Shown: positions 12,997 to 17,885 of the stretch, one piece after another
How the letters are laid out: every line of letters starts with the position of its first letter
How positions within the stretch are numbered: the first letter of the stretch is position 1
Source: Patescibacteria group bacterium
Lineage (GTDB): Bacteria; Patescibacteriota; Microgenomatia; Daviesbacterales; UBA10151
Length of the DNA: 17,885 nt
Direction: 5' to 3'
Assembly: GCA_018817205.1 (NCBI GenBank)
Contig: JAHIUE010000050.1
Location: 1-17,885 of the forward strand
Made by a program: the position numbers and the translations under genes
The notes under the pieces: generated by a model
Told to the model about the DNA's origin: nothing
The model's input: only the letters and a program-made list of their open reading frames with translations
Databases searched by the model: none

Positions 12997-14118
12997 ATAA
13001 ATCAATCCTGCCGTACTTGTAACAAATGGCACCAGATTTATTCTTCTTCTTTGGGTATCCACGCTATCAATCAAAAATGTCGTTGTCTTTCCTGCTTCAT
13101 AGATAGCATCAGCAGTCATTTTGGAAGCAGGTAAAAATCCTTCTACATCTTCTTTAACCTTAACCACCACTCCGGCATCATTCACCGAAATTATTTCTCC
13201 TTTGACTACTTCATCTGCCGGGTATTCCTTTGCCAATTCGATAAAGGGATCTTCTGCGAGTTGTTTGATCGATAAATTCAACCTGCCTAATTCCTCATCC
13301 AAACCCAAAACCATCACTTCCAACTCCTGCCCCACTCTAAAATCCTTTGACAAATCTTCCACTTTATCCCAGGATACATCGGAAATAAACACCAATCCTT
13401 CCGTACCTTTTATATCTCGTCCAGAGGACGATCGGTCTTTGACCGAAACCACTAACCCAAAAGGCAGTATGGCCACAATTTTACCTTTTTCTTTTTGGCC
13501 GGATTTAAAGCTTTTAAGCTTTTCTTCCTCGGCAGGGGTAATTTGCCCTCTTTGGGAAAAAATTAATTTATTGTCTTCCTGGTCTGTCTCAATCACAGTC
13601 ACTGTCAAGTCTTGGCCTATTAGATTCTCCATTCCTTCGCCTACCTTGGATAAAAGTTCAAATCCAACCTGTGAATTGGGCAAGAAACCTCGTATTTTTT
13701 CTACTTCTACAATTAAACCACCCTTGTTTACTTCAATTACTTTTCCCCGCAGCTTGCTTTTCTCCCTTTGCGCATTTATAAACCTAGACCAATTAACACC
13801 ATGTCCCCTAAAAGAAGAGCCCGTTCTCATTTGTGGGGATGAAGAAAGTATTATTTGACCGTTTTCACTTTCAGGTAGTGCAACAAAAGCTTTAAGTTTT
13901 TGACCTACTTTGAGATCTTTCGATATAGTTTCGGGTAGGTCGCGGACAGGAAGAACGCCTTCGGATTTGCCGCCCAGATCTAATATAACTTCTTTGGTGA
14001 ATACAGCAACAACTTCGCCTTCTACCTCCTGTCCTCTATGAAAGATAGTGAATTTTGAAGATTGAGAAGCCAAAAGCTCCTCCATTGTGATATTTTTAGA
14101 AAACTTATTTATTGCCAA
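12991..14118 (-). CDS. rpsA: S1-domain RNA-binding protein (ribosomal protein S1-like)
   Basis: 375 residues with four S1 OB-fold modules at about 27-92, 121-190, 207-283 and 303-366. Each has the G-x-V pattern with a late GFLP/GLVF turn (GEVVAVFTKEVILDLGGKSEGVLP; GFLPNSQVG; EGLVFISDVSWDKV; EGFLPASKM). E. coli S1 has six modules; four is common in other phyla. The protein probably assists mRNA binding on the 30S subunit. The start is TTG at 14118, supported by AAGGTGA upstream. An out-of-frame ATG in the same leader opens a five-codon ORF (MFGNK) whose stop overlaps the S1 start region. A TATAAT lies at 14154-14159 (minus strand). The stop is repeat-encoded and radA follows after 7 nt. Confidence 0.9.
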   Translation of the reverse strand: MAINKFSKNITMEELLASQSSKFTIFHRGQEVEGEVVAVFTKEVILDLGGKSEGVLPVRDLPETISKDLKVGQKLKAFVALPESENGQIILSSSPQMRTGSSFRGHGVNWSRFINAQREKSKLRGKVIEVNKGGLIVEVEKIRGFLPNSQVGFELLSKVGEGMENLIGQDLTVTVIETDQEDNKLIFSQRGQITPAEEEKLKSFKSGQKEKGKIVAILPFGLVVSVKDRSSSGRDIKGTEGLVFISDVSWDKVEDLSKDFRVGQELEVMVLGLDEELGRLNLSIKQLAEDPFIELAKEYPADEVVKGEIISVNDAGVVVKVKEDVEGFLPASKMTADAIYEAGKTTTFLIDSVDTQRRRINLVPFVTSTAGLIYK

Positions 14119-14124
14119 ACATGG

Positions 14125-14131
14125 TCACCTT
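14125..14131 (-). promoter_or_regulatory. Ribosome binding site of the S1 gene
   Basis: AAGGTGA on the minus strand ends 6 nt before the TTG start. It also ends 2 nt before an ATG that opens a five-codon out-of-frame ORF, so initiation may be shared. A TATAAT box and a short hairpin (about 14132-14155) lie just upstream. Confidence 0.6.
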
Positions 14132-14161
14132 GCTTTCTTTAGAATTAAAGAAGATTATACG

Positions 14162-14731
14162 CTATTGTTGGTTGCTTTTGCAATAAAACCCCCCGCTTTC
14201 AAGGTTGGCGCATACAACATAGTTTCTTGTGGCTACCCAAGTATAATAACCACCGAAGTTGTATCCAAAATACGCAGGCGGCCCGGGAGCGTTCGCTGCT
14301 TGAACCTCCCCTTTATCGCCTGTTCCACCACAAAGCCCCGGGCCCGCCGGTGCGACTATATCCCAAGTATCTGAACTGGCTGATCTGTCGCAATATCTAC
14401 AGATTAAACCATTACAAGAGCTTTGTCCGCTTTGAGGATCTTTGGGAATGCTACCTGATGCAAACCAACTATCTCTTAAATAAGGATATGGACCCTGAGC
14501 CAGGCTCTCGCTTGCTCCATAATGTACTTCCATAGCCTGACTGATAGCATCAATATCTCCCCTTCTTTTGGCATCCCGGGCATTTTTTTGAACACCGGTA
14601 AAAACAGTAATTCCAATTACAGATAAAATAGCAATAATGGAGATAACAACCAGAAGTTCAACCAGGGTAAAACCGCGCAAGTTTTGCAAGGCAAAATTTG
14701 TTCGGGTAAAGCCTTTGGCAGATTTGGGCAT
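14162..14731 (-). CDS. Type IV pilin/pseudopilin-like protein
   Basis: 189 residues from ATG at 14731; a TTG two codons upstream is less likely. A 20-residue basic leader ends in Gly20, followed by the class III prepilin signature FTLVELLVVISIIAILSVIG, with Glu at +5 of the mature protein. The N-terminal helix continues (VQKNARDAKRRGDIDAISQAMEVHY), then a globular C-terminal domain with six cysteines (106, 111, 114, 134, 174, 184) and Gly/Tyr-rich loops. It would be processed by PilD-type peptidase and assembled into a pilus or pseudopilus. No other pilus genes are in the window. It lies upstream of the S1 gene on the same strand, with a separate possible promoter between them. Confidence 0.9.
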   Translation of the reverse strand: MPKSAKGFTRTNFALQNLRGFTLVELLVVISIIAILSVIGITVFTGVQKNARDAKRRGDIDAISQAMEVHYGASESLAQGPYPYLRDSWFASGSIPKDPQSGQSSCNGLICRYCDRSASSDTWDIVAPAGPGLCGGTGDKGEVQAANAPGPPAYFGYNFGGYYTWVATRNYVVCANLESGGFYCKSNQQ

Positions 14732-14775
14732 AATCAAAGACTACCATTTTTCCATCAAAAAAGCCAGATTTGTTG

Positions 14776-14781
14776 TATAAT
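14776..14781 (+). promoter_or_regulatory. -10 box of the 107-aa gene
   Basis: TATAAT, 10 nt before the ATG at 14792. No clear -35 is seen. The arrangement again predicts a leaderless or nearly leaderless mRNA. Confidence 0.55.
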
Positions 14782-14791
14782 ATATATAATA

Positions 14792-15115
14792 ATGAGACCA
14801 GAATCAGAACCAAAAAGTTTTTTTAGACAGTTTGTTGAAACCCTAAGAAGGAAGGGGTTTAGTGGTGAAAGAGGGATTCCCCCGGATAGCCTTTGCTTGA
14901 GCGGACCAGGAAAAATAATGATAACAGTATTTCGAAATCCTGACGGAGGTTGCCAGGTATACGCCTGGCCGCCGTTCTCTCAAGAAGGATATGAGGCCGT
15001 CTATGATAAAAACGGAAAGTCTCCAGAAAAATTCCATGAAAGTACAAATAAATTCGAAGAATGGCTGTTTAGAAAACGCAAACCACAAGCACCGCCTATT
15101 GCCAGTACCGTTTAG
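14792..15115 (+). CDS. Hypothetical protein, 107 aa
   Basis: Begins MRPESEPKSFFRQFVETLRR and ends in a basic, Pro-rich tail (RKRKPQAPPIASTV). The middle (GPGKIMITVFRNPDGGCQVYAWPPFSQEGYEAVYD) looks like a small beta-rich domain, and KFEEWLF suggests a terminal helix. There is no signal peptide and no membrane segment. No family is recognised. I chose ATG at 14792 over a longer frame from 14684 because a TATAAT box lies 10 nt upstream and the longer version would overlap the pilin start. It is convergent with the 5S rRNA gene, ending about 7 nt from it. Confidence 0.65.
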   Translation: MRPESEPKSFFRQFVETLRRKGFSGERGIPPDSLCLSGPGKIMITVFRNPDGGCQVYAWPPFSQEGYEAVYDKNGKSPEKFHESTNKFEEWLFRKRKPQAPPIASTV

Positions 15116-15122
15116 GCATTTA

Positions 15123-15240
15123 CCCCGGCAGTGAGGTATTTTCACATACCCTTGCGAATATATTATCGTCCCTGCTGCAAGCTTTTACGACTGAGTTCGG
15201 AATGGGATCAGGTAGGACGCTTGCGCCCAAACCACCGAGG
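15123..15240 (-). rRNA. rrf: 5S ribosomal RNA
   Basis: The reverse complement starts CCTCGGTGGTTTGGGCG, contains the conserved CCGAACTCAGTCG and ends CTGCCGGGG, so the terminal stem closes. About 118 nt, normal length. It lies downstream of 23S. Confidence 0.93.
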
Positions 15241-15427
15241 ATTGTAGTATAAAGTATTTTATTTTAAGTATCAAGAGGTTTATAAAAAGATAGTCAAGTT
15301 TGCACTCTAAAATGTGAATACGGATTTTGACTAGCTATCAGTCTTCAGCTATCAGCTATCAGATTTTTCTTGCGATTATCTGACGACTGACGACTGAGAG
15401 CTGACGACTAGCCGAAGGCTTTTTACC
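15241..15427. other. 23S-5S spacer with a 7-nt-periodic inverted repeat
   Basis: There is no gene. Arms of 32 nt (15331-15362 and 15380-15411) are built of heptamers: CTATCAG/TCTTCAG on one side, and the complement of TCGTCAG/CTCTCAG on the other. About four of seven positions pair per unit plus a G-U. A small AGCC/GGCT hairpin with a T-run follows at 15410-15425. In the rRNA transcript this would form a long imperfect stem between 23S and 5S, possibly used in processing. Confidence 0.6.
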
Positions 15428-15656
15428 AAAAAATCTCAACGACAACCATTAGTATTAGTAAGCTAAACACCTTACGATGCTTACACTGCTAACCTATTAA
15501 CCCCGTAGTCTGCGGGGGGTTTCAAAGATACCTCATCTTGGGATTTGCTTCGTGCTTAGATGCTTTCAGCACTTATCAAAAAGAAACGTAGCTACCCTGC
15601 GCTGCCATTTTATGACAACAGGCACACTAGGGGTTTCCTCGTCTCGGTCCTCTCGT

Positions 15657-16351
15657 CATTTCGTTTACCCCGCTTTAGCGGGGAATCAGACTATATCTTT
15701 TCCGACCCGCCAAAGGCGGATTACGGAACTGGCATATAATATGAGTTTTTACTCCAGAATATCTGGTACCTCATATATCAGTCGTTACGGGGACATCTTC
15801 TAAAGTATTTCTTTGCGAGGAAAAATAATTATATTTCCTCATTCTTTGAATCCAATTTGCAATTTCCTTTTTAGGAACTAACTTCTTTTGTAATTTTGGA
15901 ATCAAATCCAGCATTAATTTTGCCTGTTTTCTTTTAAATCTCAGGTGCGGTTGTAGAATTTTTAAAGTTTCGAGAACTTTCTCAAACCCCTCAATTCTAA
16001 GTTCCGAGATATGATCGTTTCTTATATAGATATAACCACAATCCAAAACTTTTTTGATCCACTCGACATCTTGATGATGTCGGGAATCTTGATAAAAACA
16101 TATTACTGTTTTTACCCTAAAAGTTTCTTTACCTGATTTTCGACGGTGTAGTTGAAGCATTATGCTTCCGTCACCATCCAAAAAACCTGCAATATATGCC
16201 AAATTTACCTTAGAGAGTCTTCCCACGGTATTACCCATTAACTTTTTGTTATGAATTTAGCATAGAACCAAACTAAACCCAAAGTCAAGAGGGCTTCACC
16301 GTTATTAGCCAAGTTGTCAGCCCGCCTTTCGGCGGACAGTAGCAATTGCTC
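15657..16351 (-). mobile_element. Group I intron in the 23S sarcin-ricin loop, 695 nt
   Basis: It splits the universal AGTACGAGAGGACC after AGT (between E. coli U2656 and A2657). The 5' exon ends in U and the intron ends in G, as expected for group I. Core elements on the minus strand: P (TAACGGTGAA, 16304-16295), Q (AATACCGTGGGAAG, 16232-16219), R (GTAACGACTG, 15788-15779) and S (AAGATATAGTCT, 15699-15688). P4 pairs ACGGT/ACCGT, P6 GGG/CCC and P7 GACT/AGTC. The P1 pairing is short (TAGT with GCTA, including a terminal U-G). GC-rich hairpins lie at 16322-16335, 15707-15719 and 15668-15683. An endonuclease gene fills the P6 loop. Confidence 0.85.
15771..16238 (-). CDS. LAGLIDADG homing endonuclease (single motif) in the sarcin-ricin-loop intron
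   Basis: 155 residues with one LAGLIDADG motif (LAYIAGFLDGDGSI, about 13-26), so it should act as a homodimer like other single-motif enzymes. The motif Asp is present and the protein looks intact. Further basic strands (RVKTVICFYQDSRHH, RFKRKQAKLMLDL) fit DNA binding. It would cleave the intronless 23S allele and so spread the intron. It starts with MGNTVGRL, whose codons coincide with the intron's Q element. It ends shortly after VTTD, whose codons are the R element, with TGA a few codons later. No Shine-Dalgarno is seen. Coding and RNA-folding constraints therefore overlap at both ends. Confidence 0.9.
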   Translation of the reverse strand: MGNTVGRLSKVNLAYIAGFLDGDGSIMLQLHRRKSGKETFRVKTVICFYQDSRHHQDVEWIKKVLDCGYIYIRNDHISELRIEGFEKVLETLKILQPHLRFKRKQAKLMLDLIPKLQKKLVPKKEIANWIQRMRKYNYFSSQRNTLEDVPVTTDI

Positions 16352-16508
16352 ACTAGAGACAACTCCCCTCAAGTATCAAAACGCCCATACTGGATAGAGT
16401 CCGAGCTGTCTTACGACGCTCTGAACCCAGCTCGCGTACCGCTTTAACTGGCGAACAGCCAGACCCTTCCCACCTACTTCAGCAGGAGGATGCGATGAGC
16501 CGACATCG

Positions 16509-17353
16509 TACATAATTCCACATTCTCGTGTGGTGCAGACTATACCTTCACCCTCTTCTCTTTCATCTTCCATTAATGAAACGAGTAGGAGTCAGCGTTT
16601 TAGCCATCCATATTAAAGATAGCTCGGTCCGCCATAGGCGGACACAGTCGTTACAGGGTCATAACAGAAGGAAATTTGTATTTAAATTCTTCTAATACAA
16701 ATTCTTTAACTAATTTTATAAATCTTTTAACGCTTCGCGTTCGGATTCTAATCCGGTAATAAATTTTATCCTTATTTAAGGTTGCATCTATACCGAATTG
16801 TTCTTTTAAAAAATCAATTAGTTTAAATTGCTCAAATTTAGAAAATTGCTGGGTATTTAAATAGATCGAAGACCTACTTTTAGACCCATCATCCATAAAC
16901 CAAACTGCTAAACTGATAGGATCAAGTTTTAGACCGTCTGGTATTATTTTCCTGCCATCTCTATAGAAGAGATTATAAAATGAAGTCAGAATTGGTAATT
17001 TTTGAGTTGCAAATCTATATGCTTCCCTATTACCATTTCCTTTTCTCCATTTTGGTGGTGTTGTAACCAAACCATCAAATTTGCTAAAGATCCAATCAAC
17101 TAATGCCTTTTGGGCAAAGCAGTGATTTATCTCTAAATGAGCATTCTTTTTCTTTCTCATTGTGCCATCTCCTAGAAGAGAACCAATAAGAATGGACTTT
17201 TGTTCTTCTGTCAGACTTCCCACGGTATTATCCATTAATTCCGATTATACATCGTAATCAATTACGGAATTCACCGTTATGAGCTGAAAATTTTAAAAAG
17301 ACTAGTTTAATAACAGACTAATGAGATTACTCTCACCGCACCCCGATATATTA
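16509..17353 (-). mobile_element. Group I intron at 23S position 2500 (peptidyl-transferase centre), about 845 nt
   Basis: It splits GGCACCT from CGATGTCGG (after E. coli U2500). P1 is clear: exon GCACCU pairs with guide GGGUGC (17343-17338), with the hallmark U-G at the splice site. P10 also fits: 3' exon CGAUGU with AUAUCG just before the guide. Core elements: P (TAACGGTGAA, 17279-17270), Q (AATACCGTGGGAAG, 17229-17216), R (GTAACGACTG, 16654-16645), S (AAGGTATAGTCT, 16548-16537). P5 pairs ATTCCG/CGGAAT. If the exon starts at C2501 the last intron base is A, not the expected G; the nearest G is at 16511. An endonuclease gene fills the P6 loop. Confidence 0.85.
16651..17235 (-). CDS. LAGLIDADG homing endonuclease (two motifs) in the position-2500 intron
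   Basis: 194 residues with two LAGLIDADG motifs: ILIGSLLGDGTM (about 15-26) and LAVWFMDDGSKS (about 108-119). This is the monomeric two-motif type, with the acidic catalytic residues in place. Basic segments (MRKKKNAHLEINH; RIRIRTRSVKRF) suit DNA contact. It differs in type from the endonuclease in the other intron, yet starts almost identically (MDNTVGSL) because the start overlaps the shared Q element. Its TAA stop falls in the R element. Likely role: homing of the intron into intronless 23S genes. Apparently intact and probably active. Confidence 0.92.
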   Translation of the reverse strand: MDNTVGSLTEEQKSILIGSLLGDGTMRKKKNAHLEINHCFAQKALVDWIFSKFDGLVTTPPKWRKGNGNREAYRFATQKLPILTSFYNLFYRDGRKIIPDGLKLDPISLAVWFMDDGSKSRSSIYLNTQQFSKFEQFKLIDFLKEQFGIDATLNKDKIYYRIRIRTRSVKRFIKLVKEFVLEEFKYKFPSVMTL

Positions 17354-17396
17354 AGGTGCCGAACCTTGCCGTCCTTGTGGACTGTAGGGCAAGACT

Positions 17397-17427
<31 letters not shown>

Positions 17428-17744
17428 ATAAGCCCCGCCAATCCCACGATTAAGCGGGGGATCATTAAGACCTACTTTCGTATTAGCTCGACTTGTGAGT
17501 CTCGCTATTGAGCACACTGTATACCTTTACGCTTGATGCGCGATTTCCTTACGCGCTAAGTGTACCTTTGTACCCCTCCGTTACTCTTTTGGAGGGGACC
17601 GCCCCAGTCAAACTGCCCGCCAGACCTTGTCCCAACCCCTGTTTTTATAAGGGGTAAGGTGAGACTTAAAAATCAGAAAGAGAGGTGTTTCATTGGTGCC
17701 GAAGCTACCTCCTACGCTACACAATCAAATTTTCAAATCAGGGT

Positions 17745-17780
<36 letters not shown>

Positions 17781-17885
17781 AAGTATGGGAAGGCCGCATC
17801 TTCACAGCCATTGCAATTTCGCCGGGTCTATCCTCAAGACAGTCGCTAAGTCGTTCAACCTTTCGTGCGGGTCTGAACTCACCAG

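Noticed and set aside
13121..13858. 245-codon plus-strand ORF opposite the S1 gene
   Set aside because: Antisense shadow of a clear four-domain S1 protein; Ser/Thr-rich translation without domain features.
14684..14791. Longer N-terminus of the 107-aa protein
   Set aside because: It would overlap the pilin gene start and the TATAAT box. The extension has no protein-like features.
16376..16573. 65-codon ORF between the two introns
   Set aside because: It lies mostly in the conserved 23S exon (E. coli about 2501-2656) and runs into the intron; rRNA conservation explains the sequence.
15657..17353. Archaeal-type introns (bulge-helix-bulge) or a 23S pseudogene
   Set aside because: Group I core elements P, Q, R and S are present in both, P1 with a U-G is visible in one, and exons are intact and conserved. 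A broken gene or archaeal splicing is therefore unlikely.

Overview
The window looks like a piece of a Patescibacteria (Candidate Phyla Radiation) genome, most likely Microgenomates-like. This is inferred from gene content and style, not from a tree. The supporting signs are a 23S rRNA gene interrupted by two group I introns with LAGLIDADG endonucleases, long Thr-Pro linkers, LPKTG-ending surface proteins, a large secreted protein ending in FNWWIVGTR, a four-helix-bundle 'suffix' protein, and several start codons only 9-10 nt behind a -10 box. TGA acts as a stop codon, so this is not a UGA-recoded lineage.

Layout. 1-4348 (+): the C-terminal part of a large secreted protein, a four-helix-bundle protein, and an O-antigen-ligase-like membrane protein with TPRs. 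4349-4503 (-): two tRNA-Ala genes (CGC and GGC). 4549-7047 (-): a LysM/M23 envelope peptidase downstream of transcription terminator Rho. 7101-10052 (-): a surface-protein island with two LPKTG proteins sharing a C-terminal module and a predicted lipoprotein with a 60-bp coding repeat. 10053-10684: an apparently gene-poor stretch that holds a 45-aa ORF with a strong promoter and terminator, plus a convergent candidate small RNA. The two terminator hairpins share a 10-nt loop sequence. 10685-14118 (-): PIN-TRAM (YacL-like), RadA/Sms and a four-domain S1 protein. 14162-14731 (-): a type IV pilin-like protein. 14792-15115 (+): a small unknown protein. 15123-17885 (-): 5S rRNA and the 3' part of the 23S gene, with introns at the sarcin-ricin loop and at the peptidyl-transferase centre.

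The most unusual signal is a dispersed, degenerate 9-bp tandem repeat (consensus about GWCYNATNN, semi-palindromic). Arrays begin on the stop codon of five genes, with a single unit on a sixth. They supply the N-terminus and start codon of two unrelated genes with identical 7-nt stop-to-start spacing. They also sit inside two ORFs, read in two different codon phases. The second notable signal is the pair of introns. Both endonuclease genes begin on the same intron core element (Q) and end at another (R), so both carry the N-terminus M-x-N-T-V-G although the enzymes belong to different LAGLIDADG types.
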